A model generated the notes under the pieces. That model did not search any database. It had not been told where the DNA came from and was given only the letters and a program-made list of their open reading frames with translations. The position numbers and the translations under genes are program-made. 64,000 nucleotides of DNA. It comes from Bacillota bacterium (GTDB taxonomy: Bacteria > Bacillota > Clostridia > Acetivibrionales > JAEXSP01). The number at the start of each line of letters is the position of its first letter. The stretch's first letter is position 1. This document shows positions 43,172 through 52,502 of this stretch, piece by piece. Location of the stretch: contig JAEXSP010000003.1 of NCBI GenBank assembly GCA_023453795.1, forward strand, positions 29,676 to 93,675. The letters run 5' to 3'.

Positions 43172-44080
43172 ATGAAATATGCTATAGAAATAAAAAACCT
43201 TACAAAAAATTATGGCAGCTTTAAAGCGGTAGACAGCCTGAACATTCATGTTCCTGAAGGCAAGATATATGGTTTTCTGGGAAGGAATGGGGCAGGAAAA
43301 ACCACCACCATTCGTATGATAATGGGTCTTATACGCCCCGATAAGGGTGAAATCATGGTCTATGGCAAGGATGTATGCCAAAACAGGCTTTGGGCGGCAA
43401 GGAACATGGGGGCGATTGTTGAGACTCCGGGTTTTTATGAAAATCTTCCTGCAAGGGCCAATCTGGATATAACCGCAGAAATGTATGGAATCAACAAGAT
43501 AAGGATTGAGGAGGTTCTGGAAATAGTAGGTCTTTCAAATGTGGGCAATAAAAAAATGCGAGACTTTTCACTTGGCATGAAACAAAGGTTGGGTATAGCA
43601 AATGCTCTTGTCCATTCGCCCAAAATTCTTATTCTTGATGAACCTACAAATGGACTTGACCCTGCCGGAATCAAAGAAATGCGTGATTTTTTAAGGAAGC
43701 TGTCCGAAGAGGCCGGCATTACAGTGATGATATCAAGCCATATCTTGAGTGAAATACAGCTTTTAGCTGATCATGTAGGAATAATCGACAAGGGAAAATT
43801 AATCGAAGAAACCGATATAGACTCAGTTAATACTGCGGAACAAAGCTGTATGCTGCTTGAGGTTGATAATCAGAAGGCTGCGGAAGAGATACTGAACAGG
43901 ATGAAAATCAGGTATGACTCTGAGGAAAGCAGGATTAGGGTTTTCTGTAGTAAGGAAATAAATCACCTTATAAATAAAACTCTTGTTGAAAGTGAAATCA
44001 AAGTTTATAACCTGTCTTCTGTTTCTCAGAGTCTGGAAGAACGGTTCCTTTCCGTAACCGGAGGGCAAAGTATAGCGTAA
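43172..44080 (+). CDS. ABC transporter ATP-binding protein (BcrA/lantibiotic-immunity type)
   Basis: 302 residues. Walker A GRNGAGKTT, signature DFSLGMKQRLG, Walker B ILILDEPTNGLDP, H-loop in SSHILSE. The C-terminal tail is of the BcrA type. AAAGGAGTT precedes the ATG at 43172. It is followed by a permease and then by a response regulator and kinase; in Firmicutes such sets resist bacitracin or lantibiotics. The upstream TTAAGA repeats suggest control by the linked regulator. Confidence 0.93.
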   Translation: MKYAIEIKNLTKNYGSFKAVDSLNIHVPEGKIYGFLGRNGAGKTTTIRMIMGLIRPDKGEIMVYGKDVCQNRLWAARNMGAIVETPGFYENLPARANLDITAEMYGINKIRIEEVLEIVGLSNVGNKKMRDFSLGMKQRLGIANALVHSPKILILDEPTNGLDPAGIKEMRDFLRKLSEEAGITVMISSHILSEIQLLADHVGIIDKGKLIEETDIDSVNTAEQSCMLLEVDNQKAAEEILNRMKIRYDSEESRIRVFCSKEINHLINKTLVESEIKVYNLSSVSQSLEERFLSVTGGQSIA

Positions 44081-44104
44081 AAAATGTATGAAAGGAAGAT
44101 TAAA

Positions 44105-44845
44105 ATGATCAGATTATTGAAATGTGAATTCAAGAAATTCAAAGCAACCTACATAAATTCACTGTCACTGCTTGGAATGATAGCCCCTGTGTTACTTGTC
44201 CTGTTGATGTTTTTTATGAAAAGGCATGATTTTCAAAGGTCGGGGGGGTATAGCTGGGGTAAGTTCAATGAGTATGTAATACAGTTTTTTGTACTTATGG
44301 TAGGCCCTATTATAACGTCCTTTATTTCTGTCTTTTCCGTCTTTTACGAGTATCAGCAGAAAACTATGAAAAATCTTCTGACATCCCCATTCGGAAGAAT
44401 TAAAATAATTTTCACCAAAATAGTTTATACTTCGGTATTTGTTGTTTTGCTCTATGCTGTTGTGGCTGCGGTTAATGTACTTTGCGGCTTGATACTGGGC
44501 TTCCATATGAGCCTGGCCGATATAGCCGATAACAGTTTGAACATGATTTTGGCTGGAGCTACAACGATTTTGCTGGTTCCGTTCATGATGTTCATAACAC
44601 TGTTGTTTAGAAACTTTATACCTGCTATGGTGATTACAGTTATCGGGACGATATCAAATATTTTAACCATGAATTGGGAAAAGTCATATTTTTCGCCATG
44701 GGCAGTACCGATAGACCTTTTTGGAATCTCATCCGGCATACTGAAAATGAAATTAGTTTATCCTTTGATAAGCCTTTGCATATACCTTTGCGCTTTTATG
44801 CTTCTTACCGTTGTGTATTTCAGAAGAGCGGATCAGAATGTCTAG
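44105..44845 (+). CDS. ABC-2 permease of the peptide-resistance transporter
   Basis: 246 residues with about six membrane helices (first at 17-38; others at about 58-80, 105-135, 145-170, 180-200, 222-242). The motif YEYQQKTMKNLLTSPFGR is the typical coupling segment of lantibiotic-immunity and BcrB-like permeases. AAAGGAA precedes the ATG at 44105. Partner of the preceding ATPase, 24 bases apart. Confidence 0.9.
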   Translation: MIRLLKCEFKKFKATYINSLSLLGMIAPVLLVLLMFFMKRHDFQRSGGYSWGKFNEYVIQFFVLMVGPIITSFISVFSVFYEYQQKTMKNLLTSPFGRIKIIFTKIVYTSVFVVLLYAVVAAVNVLCGLILGFHMSLADIADNSLNMILAGATTILLVPFMMFITLLFRNFIPAMVITVIGTISNILTMNWEKSYFSPWAVPIDLFGISSGILKMKLVYPLISLCIYLCAFMLLTVVYFRRADQNV

Positions 44846-44919
44846 GTTTTGTAATTTTGTTTTCCATAGACTTAAATTTTTGTTATATAATAAGAATATA
44901 ACTTGGTTTGGGGGAGCAT

Positions 44920-45636
44920 ATGGCAGGAGAAAAGGTACTTGTTGTAGATGATGAGCAGGATATCAGGGAGCTGATAACCAAATACCTGACACGTGAAAAT
45001 ATGGAGGTATCGGAGGCTGACGGAGGAAGAAAAGCCATTGATCTGATACTACAAAATAACTTTGATCTTGTCATATTGGACATAATGATGGGAGATATGG
45101 ATGGCTTTGAGGTTATAAAGCAGGTAAGGGCTGAAAAGCCTTTTCTGCCTGTCATGTTCCTGAGTGCGCGCCGGGAAGACTATGATAAGGTCTTAGGCTT
45201 CGGACTGGGTGCCGATGACTATGTTACAAAGCCGTTCAGCCCGGCGGAACTGACTGCAAGAGTAAAGGCACATATAAGGAGGACGGCCGCTTTCCGTACG
45301 CGTGAAGAGGAGAATAGCGTCCTTATGAGGGGCTCTTTGAAGCTCGATTTGAAAGCATATACCTTATCAAAGTCAGGAAAATCGGTGGAACTTTCCGCAA
45401 AAGAGATCAAACTTCTTAAGTTCTTTATGGAGAACCCCGGAAGGGTTTTTACAAAGGCTCAGATTTACAGGAATGTCTGGGAAGATGACTTTTATGACGA
45501 CAATTCCATTATGGTCTATATAAGGCACCTTAGAGAAAAGATCGAGGATAACCCGAAAAGCCCTGTGTACATTCAGACGGTATGGGGAATCGGATACAAG
45601 TTCTGTGCAGGAGAATCACATGAAGCTGAGGACTAA
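44920..45636 (+). CDS. OmpR-family response regulator
   Basis: 238 residues. Receiver domain: acidic pair in VVDDEQD, phospho-acceptor Asp in LVILDIMMGD, Lys in VTKPFSP. Winged-helix domain: ELSAKEIKLLKFFMENPGRVFTKAQIY and the recognition helix in VYIRHLREKIE. GGGGGAG precedes ATG 44920. It overlaps the kinase start by 17 bases. Probable regulator of the transporter upstream through the TTAAGA repeats. Confidence 0.95.
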   Translation: MAGEKVLVVDDEQDIRELITKYLTRENMEVSEADGGRKAIDLILQNNFDLVILDIMMGDMDGFEVIKQVRAEKPFLPVMFLSARREDYDKVLGFGLGADDYVTKPFSPAELTARVKAHIRRTAAFRTREEENSVLMRGSLKLDLKAYTLSKSGKSVELSAKEIKLLKFFMENPGRVFTKAQIYRNVWEDDFYDDNSIMVYIRHLREKIEDNPKSPVYIQTVWGIGYKFCAGESHEAED

Positions 45637-47023
45637 AATAGTAATTGTATTTATACTTTCCATAGTCATATCTATAATAGTTTTCATTTTTGCAACCGCC
45701 TTTCAGCTGACATTCGGAGGCTGGAGCGGCATAAGCGAATATGACATGCACAATGCCGTAAATGGCATTGCAGAAGATCTTGCCAAGAGCAATGCTGTTG
45801 ATGCCGGAAGTATATATCAAACAATAAAAAAATGGTCTCCCTCGAAGGGCATGGAATTTGAAGTGCTTTCAAAGGATTTAGCCATAGTGTACTCGACTAA
45901 CGGATTAAAGGGAGCGCACACTTTTAGCGAACTAGCTCAACGACTTTCTCATCATGGCGTTTTCAAGCAAAAGGAATGGGTTGTGATAAAACCTGTTACG
46001 AGAGACGGGGAAGATAAATATTATGTGCTTGCATCTGTTCAAAGCAAGTTCTATTTGCCTATTACAATGGCGTTTAACATCAGAGGAGCCGGCATTCTCG
46101 GAAAGATATTTCTAGTTGGTGTAGGTATAACCATGGCTGTTTCAACGATGTTTGCCATACTCTTCACTATAAGAATATCCAGGAGATTTTCAAGGCTGAG
46201 CAAGGGAATTAATACCTTTGAATTAGGGAATATGGATGTTGCAATACCAGACAAGTCAAAGGATGAAATCGGGAAGCTTGCGGCTTCTTTCAATGGTATG
46301 GCTGTAAAGCTGAAGGACCAGGTTCAAAAAGAAAAGGAATTTCAAGAACAAAGGAGACAACTGGTTTCAAACATTTCTCATGACCTCAGAACTCCTCTGA
46401 CCTCTATTGTCGGGTATTCGGAATCACTGAACAATGGCGTTTACGAAGGGGAGAATGAACAAAAAAAGTACATTAATATAATATGGAAATCATCGCTGTA
46501 CATGGAAAAGCTGCTGGATGAGCTTTTGGAATTTTCGCGCATGGAAGCACCAAATTTTGAATTGAATCTGAAAGAGGATGATTTAGCCGAGTTAAGCAGA
46601 GAAATCCTGATAGAGTATATACCCCATATTGAAGAAAAGGGAATGCAGCTTGAGGTGGAAATTCCCGATCACCCTGTCATGCTTAAGCTTGACAGAGACA
46701 GGATTTCAAGAGTCTTAAGGAATCTGTTGGAAAATGCCCTGAAATACGGTGCTCAAGGAAAATACCTCGGTCTGCTGTTAAAAGAGAGTGACAGCCATGT
46801 GGATATTCACATAAAAGACAAGGGCGTCGGCATAGATGAGCAAAACTTAAGCCGGATATTCGAACGCTTCTACAGGGCTGATAAAGCCAGAAACTCCAAG
46901 GCAGGGGGGATGGGCCTTGGCCTTGCGATTGCTCAGGAGATTGTTAAAAAGCATGGAGGCAGGATTTTGGCTGAAAGCATAAAAGACGAAGTGACGACAT
47001 TTATTGTGAGACTGCCAAGATAA
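45620..47023 (+). CDS. Sensor histidine kinase
   Basis: 467 residues. TM1 about 8-28, an outer domain of about 130 residues, TM2 about 170-190, HAMP, then HisKA with phospho-His in NISHDLRTPLTS, and an HATPase domain (NLLENALKYG, DKGVGID, GGMGLGLAIAQEI). Its outer domain is larger than in the small intramembrane BceS type, so it may sense the signal by itself. Overlaps the regulator gene, hence one transcript. Confidence 0.95.
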   Translation: MKLRTKIVIVFILSIVISIIVFIFATAFQLTFGGWSGISEYDMHNAVNGIAEDLAKSNAVDAGSIYQTIKKWSPSKGMEFEVLSKDLAIVYSTNGLKGAHTFSELAQRLSHHGVFKQKEWVVIKPVTRDGEDKYYVLASVQSKFYLPITMAFNIRGAGILGKIFLVGVGITMAVSTMFAILFTIRISRRFSRLSKGINTFELGNMDVAIPDKSKDEIGKLAASFNGMAVKLKDQVQKEKEFQEQRRQLVSNISHDLRTPLTSIVGYSESLNNGVYEGENEQKKYINIIWKSSLYMEKLLDELLEFSRMEAPNFELNLKEDDLAELSREILIEYIPHIEEKGMQLEVEIPDHPVMLKLDRDRISRVLRNLLENALKYGAQGKYLGLLLKESDSHVDIHIKDKGVGIDEQNLSRIFERFYRADKARNSKAGGMGLGLAIAQEIVKKHGGRILAESIKDEVTTFIVRLPR

Positions 47024-47089
47024 TAAATACTCAGCATTTACCGACAATAAAAGACATAAAAGGAAAATAAAATTTTTATAACATTTTAC

Positions 47090-47118
47090 TTGACATTTTG
47101 GACTTGCCCCATTACAAT
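47090..47118 (+). promoter_or_regulatory. Promoter of the tRNA cluster
   Basis: TTGACA (47090-47095), 17-base spacer, TACAAT (47113-47118), 22 bases before tRNA-Glu. Confidence 0.82.
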
Positions 47119-47140
47119 ATACTTTGTCGGCAAAAAAGAC

Positions 47141-47216
47141 GGCCCATTGGTCAAGCGGCCTAAGACACCGCCCTTTCACGGCGGTAACAGGGGTTCGAAT
47201 CCCCTATGGGTCACCA
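47141..47216 (+). tRNA. tRNA-Glu (anticodon TTC)
   Basis: 76 bases with CCA. Acceptor GGCCCAT / ATGGGTC, anticodon loop CTTTCAC, T-arm GGGTTCGAATCCC. Confidence 0.97.
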
Positions 47217-47314
47217 AAGCAGTTTTTAATTTGAAGTTTGCAATTGACAGTTTACAATTAATGAATTTTATGCTTTAATATATAAGTGCTTTTGATTGTA
47301 AACTGTAGAAATAT

Positions 47315-47391
47315 GGCCCGGTAGTTCAGTTGGTTAGAATGCCAGCCTGTCACGCTGGAGGTCGAGGGTTCGAGCCCCTTCCGGGTCGCCA
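47315..47391 (+). tRNA. tRNA-Asp (anticodon GTC)
   Basis: 77 bases with CCA. Acceptor GGCCCGG / CCGGGTC, anticodon loop CTGTCAC, T-arm GGGTTCGAGCCCC. Confidence 0.97.
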
Positions 47392-47431
47392 TTTTAATTC
47401 TTCAGGTTGAAGAATTCAGTCAACTAAATAC

Positions 47432-47507
47432 GCTGGTGTAGCTCAGCAGGTAGAGCAATTGACTTGTAATCAATAGGTCGGGGGTTCGATTCCGTCCACC
47501 AGCTCCA
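47432..47507 (+). tRNA. tRNA-Thr (anticodon TGT)
   Basis: 76 bases with CCA. Acceptor GCTGGTG / CACCAGC, anticodon loop CTTGTAA, T-arm GGGTTCGATTCC. Confidence 0.97.
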
Positions 47508-47510
47508 TAT

Positions 47511-47595
47511 GGGAGGGTTCCCGAGTGGCCAAAGGGGGCAGACTGTAAATCTGTTGCGTCTCGCTTCGGTGGTTCGAATCCACCCCCTCCCACCA
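47511..47595 (+). tRNA. tRNA-Tyr (anticodon GTA)
   Basis: 85 bases with a long variable arm (GCGTCTCGCTTC region), acceptor GGGAGGG / CCCTCCC, anticodon loop CTGTAAA, encoded CCA. It is three bases after tRNA-Thr. Confidence 0.96.
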
Positions 47596-47598
47596 AAA

Positions 47599-47629
47599 AA
47601 AAGCATCCAACTAAGTTGAATGCTTTTTT
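47599..47629 (+). terminator. Terminator of the tRNA cluster
   Basis: AAAAGCATCCAAC / GTTGAATGCTTTT, 13 bp with one mismatch and a 3-base loop, ending in six T. Confidence 0.87.
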
Positions 47630-47738
47630 GCTATTCTTAGTTATTTTCAACAAGAAAAAATGCAAAGTGTATGCTATAATCTTAGGCAATAGTGCTATTA
47701 TTAGCACACAATAACTGTGATTCCAAGGAGAGTGAGTT

Positions 47739-48809
47739 ATGTACGATATAGCAATTATAGGGGCGGGACCTGCCGGCGCAAATCTTGCAAGATTACTGGG
47801 AAAAAGTCATAAGATACTCTTGATAGACAAAAGGCAGCTGGATAGTGACGCAGGTTGTAATTCCCCAATAAAATGCTGTGGAGGATTACTTGCGCCGGAT
47901 GCGCAAAAAATTATAGCTGAACTTGGCTTGGGATTGCCCCAGAATGTTCTTGTAGGCCCGCAGCTCTTTGCGGTAAGAACCATAGATATGGAAAAGAATG
48001 TTGAAAGGTATTACCAGCGTTTCTATATAAATGTTGACAGGGAAAAGATTGATAGGTGGCTGGTGTCGTTGATTCCGCCCTCTGTAGATATGAGGTTCGG
48101 CTGCAAGTTTAAAGCATTTGAAAGTATGAAAGATGGATTTAAAATATGTTTTTCGCAAGCTGGAAAAGAATATGTTGAACAATCAAAGCTTATTGTGGGA
48201 GCGGATGGTGCCAACTCAATGATACGGAAACAGGCGTTTGCTGATCTTCCTGCTCCTAAAAAATATATATCCATACAGGAGTGGTATGAAGCAGAAGTAA
48301 TGCTGCCCTATTTCTCCGCAATATTTGACAGAGAAATATCCGATTTCTATTCATGGACTATTCCGAAGGATGGCTACTTTATTGTAGGAGCAGCACTTGA
48401 GCCTGATAATCAGGCAACTTTAAAGTTCGAGCTTTTAAAGAAAAAACTATCCAAATATGATTTTAATTTAAAGAAGAAGGTAAAAAGAGAAGGTGCTTTC
48501 ATCTACAGACCTCAGAGCTTAAGAAGTATTTTTACCGGAAAGGATGGGATAATGCTTATCGGCGAGGCGGCAGGATGGATAAGCCCAAGTTCCGCTGAAG
48601 GATTCAGCTATGCATTCAGAAGTTCTCTGGCATTAGCTCAAGCGATAAAAGAAAATGCAGACTCTATAAAAGCCTACAATAATAAAACAAGAGGTTTGAA
48701 AGGAAATATTCTTGTCAAGAACCTTAAAAGTCCGTTCATGTATAGCAGCTTACTTAGAAAAATTGTAATGTCTACCGGTATACAGAGTATGAATATTCCC
48801 ATAAAGTAA
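47739..48809 (+). CDS. FAD-dependent oxidoreductase (geranylgeranyl-reductase-like)
   Basis: 356 residues. The N-terminal Rossmann motif IAIIGAGPAGANLARLLG binds FAD; VGADGANSMIRK and LIGEAAGWISPSSAEGFSYA are the family's later flavin motifs. The family reduces isoprenoid or related double bonds, or hydroxylates aromatics. The CNSPIKCCGGLL segment has Cys residues near the substrate side, as in geranylgeranyl-reductase-like proteins of anaerobes. It stands alone after the tRNA cluster, converging on a GtrA gene. Substrate unknown. Confidence 0.88.
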   Translation: MYDIAIIGAGPAGANLARLLGKSHKILLIDKRQLDSDAGCNSPIKCCGGLLAPDAQKIIAELGLGLPQNVLVGPQLFAVRTIDMEKNVERYYQRFYINVDREKIDRWLVSLIPPSVDMRFGCKFKAFESMKDGFKICFSQAGKEYVEQSKLIVGADGANSMIRKQAFADLPAPKKYISIQEWYEAEVMLPYFSAIFDREISDFYSWTIPKDGYFIVGAALEPDNQATLKFELLKKKLSKYDFNLKKKVKREGAFIYRPQSLRSIFTGKDGIMLIGEAAGWISPSSAEGFSYAFRSSLALAQAIKENADSIKAYNNKTRGLKGNILVKNLKSPFMYSSLLRKIVMSTGIQSMNIPIK

Positions 48810-49250
48810 TTAATTTTTATATATGATCTTTTTGAAAATAATAAAATTCCAAAGAACAATCAAACCCATTACAAATATCTTTGATATGGAGGAAGGAATG
48901 CCTGCCGGTCCGGTCAGCAGGTAAAGCAATAAGCTTTGGACGCATAGATTTATGGAAAAGAGCGCAAAGTACTGCAATAATTGCTTTTTGAAATTCTCTT
49001 TTGAATTGAAGGACCAGAACCTGTTTAAAAGAAAACTGATCCAAAAACCTGCAAAAAACGCCGGAATATTTGCAAAAATATACCAGAGTCCGGCATAATT
49101 CTTCAAAAGAATAAATAGCCCATATTCGGTTACAGCGGCCAATACTCCCGTGACAAGATATTTGGCAAACTGCATTAATGACTTCGGTTCAAGAAATTCG
49201 GAAACGAGCCTGTTTTTTTTGATTTTAGAAATAAGTGAGTCCCCGGACAT
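48810..49250 (-). CDS. GtrA-family membrane protein
   Basis: 146 residues with four membrane helices (about 27-45, 50-70, 88-105, 115-135) in the GtrA pattern: QFAKYLVTGVLAAVTEYGLFILL, NIPAFFAGFWISFLLNRFWSF. GtrA proteins help flip undecaprenyl-phosphate-sugars for cell-surface glycosylation. AAAAGGAG precedes the ATG at 49250. It begins its stop one base from the oxidoreductase stop (convergent). Confidence 0.92.
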   Translation of the reverse strand: MSGDSLISKIKKNRLVSEFLEPKSLMQFAKYLVTGVLAAVTEYGLFILLKNYAGLWYIFANIPAFFAGFWISFLLNRFWSFNSKENFKKQLLQYFALFSINLCVQSLLLYLLTGPAGIPSSISKIFVMGLIVLWNFIIFKKIIYKN

Positions 49251-49318
49251 TTTATCTCCTTTTAATAACATCTCATGGCATTAGCTCTTAGATTTTGAAA
49301 CATGCTTCACCAATTGAA

Positions 49319-49343
49319 AGAGAGCAGCATATTGCTGCTCTCT
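49319..49343 (-). terminator. Terminator of the mutarotase-like gene
   Basis: Perfect 11-bp stem AGAGAGCAGCA / TGCTGCTCTCT with a 3-base loop, just past the reverse-strand stop at 49352. Only TTTC follows, so it is strong in stem but short in T. Confidence 0.75.
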
Positions 49344-49351
49344 CCGATATA

Positions 49352-50248
49352 TTATTTGATTAAAGGTATAATGATTTCTTCAATTTCCTTTTCATTAACA
49401 GGCATTTTAACATTGTCATACAGAGACCATGTTTCCGTATGTTCCACAGATTCGCCTGAATCAAGTATCACCAATGGACTGAGAGTCTCCATTTCAGTCA
49501 TGAAATCGCAGGTGTAGCTTTCATAGGAAACCCCCAAATCAGGATATAATTCATCATCATAATGCTCGTATTGTTTTATGAAGAGGTGACCGTTGTTGCA
49601 ATAGCCTGCCCAGCCATCTTCAATGCAAATTCCCAGTTTGAAAGCTACTGTAGCATTTGTGTCCTGCTGAAGGGTTATATATTTTTCACCCCAGCAAACT
49701 CTGGGATCATTAAGCTTGGAATACGGCCACAAAGAGACAGCCCTGTTTGGAAGATATCCTGTGTTTTTTATTATCTGAGGCATTATTTCCTTACCGCCCG
49801 GAGCCATTACAGTTACAGCCCATGCCGCAAGTTCTACCGGCCATACACCTTTATTGGTAAGCCTATGTAAAACAGTTGCTTTTGCTTTGTCAGGAGACAA
49901 TGTAATTTCCATCTCTTTTTGGATTCCGGTCAGGGATTCGACAGGCTGTATTAGAATGATACCGTTTTCTTTTTCCTTCCACTCTATCGGACTGTTGTCC
50001 GGTTGATATGTACGGGGCAAATTCTCTGGACTGTGCCAAAGCCTATGGCCTCCGTAAACTTTCCATTCATCACTTCCTGAGGTTCCGACTTGATCCTCAA
50101 CTTCACAGAATTCATTGCACTTGCCCGATAATCCGAAGTAAATTACTCTTGGACCAACATCTGTGGTAGCAATCAAGTCAACAAGACCGTTCGTGATGCT
50201 GATGCAATTCTTCCAGCCTTTATACTCTTTTTTTTCTATCTGTACCAT
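49352..50248 (-). CDS. DUF4380 / galactose-mutarotase-like protein
   Basis: 298 residues with the beta-sandwich pattern of the mutarotase-like superfamily: NGLVDLIATTDVGPRVIYFG at the start, GGHRLWHSPEN, and AAWAVTVMAPGG. The family is usually called DUF4380. The catalytic His and Glu of true aldose epimerases are not clear. Cytosolic. Could bind a sugar or sugar phosphate; function unknown. Its own promoter lies at 50299-50327. Confidence 0.8.
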   Translation of the reverse strand: MVQIEKKEYKGWKNCISITNGLVDLIATTDVGPRVIYFGLSGKCNEFCEVEDQVGTSGSDEWKVYGGHRLWHSPENLPRTYQPDNSPIEWKEKENGIILIQPVESLTGIQKEMEITLSPDKAKATVLHRLTNKGVWPVELAAWAVTVMAPGGKEIMPQIIKNTGYLPNRAVSLWPYSKLNDPRVCWGEKYITLQQDTNATVAFKLGICIEDGWAGYCNNGHLFIKQYEHYDDELYPDLGVSYESYTCDFMTEMETLSPLVILDSGESVEHTETWSLYDNVKMPVNEKEIEEIIIPLIK

Positions 50249-50298
50249 TTGATTGTCCTCCTTAGCGCCAAATCTATAAGATTATTGTGTCAGTGTTA

Positions 50299-50327
50299 AT
50301 TATAATATAGATAGAATGGCTTAGCAA
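50299..50327 (-). promoter_or_regulatory. Promoter of the mutarotase-like gene
   Basis: On the reverse strand TTGCTA (50322-50327), 17 bases, TATAAT (50299-50304), about 50 bases before the start codon. Confidence 0.7.
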
Positions 50328-50379
50328 TAATTCCCTATAATTCTGATTTGCCGGAATTCGGAAGAATGTGTACCAGCTA

Positions 50380-50426
50380 TTGACAAATTAATAAGGATAA
50401 ATTATAGTGGTATTAATAAGAACCAC
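50380..50426 (+). promoter_or_regulatory. trmB-lysA promoter with inverted repeat
   Basis: TTGACA (50380-50385), 17 bases, TATAGT (50403-50408). GTGGT (50407-50411) and ACCAC (50422-50426) form an inverted repeat with a 10-base gap across the likely start point, a candidate operator for the TrmB-family product. Confidence 0.72.
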
Positions 50427-50444
50427 CATAAATGGAGGCGGATT

Positions 50445-51140
50445 ATGGACATATTGGAATGCTTGATGAAAATAGGATTTACGAAGCATGAGTCAATGCT
50501 ATACCTTACCCTTTGCAAGGAAGGCGAACTAACGGGGTATGAGGCTTCTAAAATCTCGGGGATACCCCGGTCGAATGCTTATCTTGCTCTTGCAGGGCTT
50601 GTTGAGAAGGGCGGTGCATACAGCATAGACAGCGATGCGGTGAGGTACATGGCCGTGCCTGCGCCGGAATTGGTCTCGAATACCAGAAGACAGATGGAAG
50701 AGGTACTGAAATGCATACTTGAAAGTATTCCCGTGAAAAAGCCTTCCACAGAGCCTTATATAACTATAGCAGGCAGGAATCATATAATAAATAAGATGAA
50801 GAACATAATAAATAATGCCAAAGAAAGGGTTTACCTTTCGATGTCTCCGGCTGAAATTTCGCTGGTTGAAAAAGAAATAAGCAATGCTGCCGGAAGAGGA
50901 CTAAAAGTTGTTGTTATAACTTCAGAACCTGTAAAGAGCGAGGGGGTCATATTTTACTTGAATAACAAGCAGCCGGGACAGATAAGACTGATTGCTGATT
51001 CATCACATGTTCTTACGGGAGAAATTGGCCAAAACGAGCTTCCGACCTGTCTTTACTCCGGCAACAAAAATCTTATCGAATTAATTAAGGATTCGCTGAC
51101 AAACGAAATAAAGCTCATACAAATCAAAAATAATGAATAG
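50445..51140 (+). CDS. TrmB-family transcriptional regulator
   Basis: 231 residues. The N-terminal winged helix is of the TrmB type (IGFTKHESMLYLTLCKEGELTGYEASKISGIPRSNAYLALAGLVEKG, about 11-55). The C-terminal part has the phospholipase-D-like fold of the family (YLSMSPAEISLVEKEI), without a sugar-specific motif I can read. TrmB proteins often regulate sugar uptake; here the next gene, 12 bases on, is lysA, so a role in lysine or cell-wall precursor control is suggested by context only. Confidence 0.9.
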   Translation: MDILECLMKIGFTKHESMLYLTLCKEGELTGYEASKISGIPRSNAYLALAGLVEKGGAYSIDSDAVRYMAVPAPELVSNTRRQMEEVLKCILESIPVKKPSTEPYITIAGRNHIINKMKNIINNAKERVYLSMSPAEISLVEKEISNAAGRGLKVVVITSEPVKSEGVIFYLNNKQPGQIRLIADSSHVLTGEIGQNELPTCLYSGNKNLIELIKDSLTNEIKLIQIKNNE

Positions 51141-51152
51141 AGGTGATCATAC

Positions 51153-52397
51153 ATGAATAATTACTTTACCGAAGAAACGGGATTTTATGGGAAAGCAACA
51201 CCGGGAAGCTTGATTGAACAGTATGGAAGTCCCCTGTATGTGTATAACGAGAATATATTGAGAAACCGATGCAGGGAAATGAAAGGTCTGGTTCAATGTG
51301 AGAACTTTATGGTTAATTATTCTCCAAAAGCAAACTCGAATATCGAATTGCTGAAAATTGTTCGCAGCGAAGGGCTGCATGTGGACGCCATGTCGCCGGG
51401 GGAAATTGTTGTGGCTCTTGCAGCAGGCTTCAAGCCTGACGAAATATTCTATATCGGCAACAATGTCTCGGAAGAAGAAATGAGATTTGTAATCGATAGG
51501 GGATTAACAGTAAGTGTGGATTCGGTTTCTCAATTGATCCAGTATGGGCGCATCAACCCCGGAAGCAAGGTGGCCGTAAGGTTTAATGCAGGGGTAGGAG
51601 CAGGACACCATGAAAAGGTTGTAACGGCAGGTAAAAAGACAAAATTCGGAGTTTTCCCGGATTTGATTCCGGAGATCAAAAAGGTCTTGAAAGATTATGA
51701 TCTTACTCTAGTAGGAATCAACCAGCATATAGGCTCGCTTTTTATGGAAGACACTTCATACGCTAAAGGGTCAGAGGCTCTGATGGAAATAGCAAAGAAT
51801 TTTGAAGACCTGGAGTTTATTGATCTGGGTGGAGGCTTCGGAGTTCCCTATCGGAAGCAGGAAGGTGAAGCAAGACTTGATCTGAAGGCTTTAGGTGAAA
51901 AGCTTGTAAGTATTATAGACTCATGGACAACTCAATATGGAAAGAAGATTGCTTTCAAGATAGAGCCTGGGCGTTATATTTCTGCCGAATGCGGAATATT
52001 ACTGGGTACCGTGCATGCGATAAAGCAGAATTATGATATCAGATACATAGGTACCGACATAGGGTTCAATGTCCTGATGCGCCCTATATTGTACAATTCA
52101 CACCATGAAGTTGAAGTATACAGGGAAGATAAAATAGTGAAATCCGTCGGTCAGACTGCAACTATTGTAGGCAACATCTGTGAAAGCGGGGATATAATTG
52201 CAAGCAATAGGGAATTACCGGATATAAGTGAAAAAGATATTATCGGTATAATGGATGCCGGGGCATATTGTTATTCAATGGCCTCGAATTATAATTGCAG
52301 GCTGAGGCCGGCAGAAGTTCTCATAAAAGAAAACGGAGAAGATGTTTTGATCAGGAAGAGGGATAATCTGGAGGACCTGCTGCATAACTTCGTTTGA
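51153..52397 (+). CDS. lysA: Diaminopimelate decarboxylase
   Basis: 414 residues. Fold-type III PLP enzyme: PLP Lys in MVNYSPKANSN, then GVGAGHHEKVVTAGKKTKFG, HIGS, IDLGGGFGVPY, EPGRYI and the C-terminal GAYCYSMASNYN. It turns meso-diaminopimelate into lysine. GAGGTGAT precedes the ATG. First of the lysine genes, followed by dapF and dapL. Confidence 0.94.
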   Translation: MNNYFTEETGFYGKATPGSLIEQYGSPLYVYNENILRNRCREMKGLVQCENFMVNYSPKANSNIELLKIVRSEGLHVDAMSPGEIVVALAAGFKPDEIFYIGNNVSEEEMRFVIDRGLTVSVDSVSQLIQYGRINPGSKVAVRFNAGVGAGHHEKVVTAGKKTKFGVFPDLIPEIKKVLKDYDLTLVGINQHIGSLFMEDTSYAKGSEALMEIAKNFEDLEFIDLGGGFGVPYRKQEGEARLDLKALGEKLVSIIDSWTTQYGKKIAFKIEPGRYISAECGILLGTVHAIKQNYDIRYIGTDIGFNVLMRPILYNSHHEVEVYREDKIVKSVGQTATIVGNICESGDIIASNRELPDISEKDIIGIMDAGAYCYSMASNYNCRLRPAEVLIKENGEDVLIRKRDNLEDLLHNFV

Positions 52398-52502
52398 TTT
52401 AGAGTAAAACAATAAGTTTAGCGGAACAATTGTCTTGATATGCAAAAAATGTGTGTTATAATTTTGATTTGAGAAGCAGGATGATTTTAAGGAGGCTACA
52501 AA

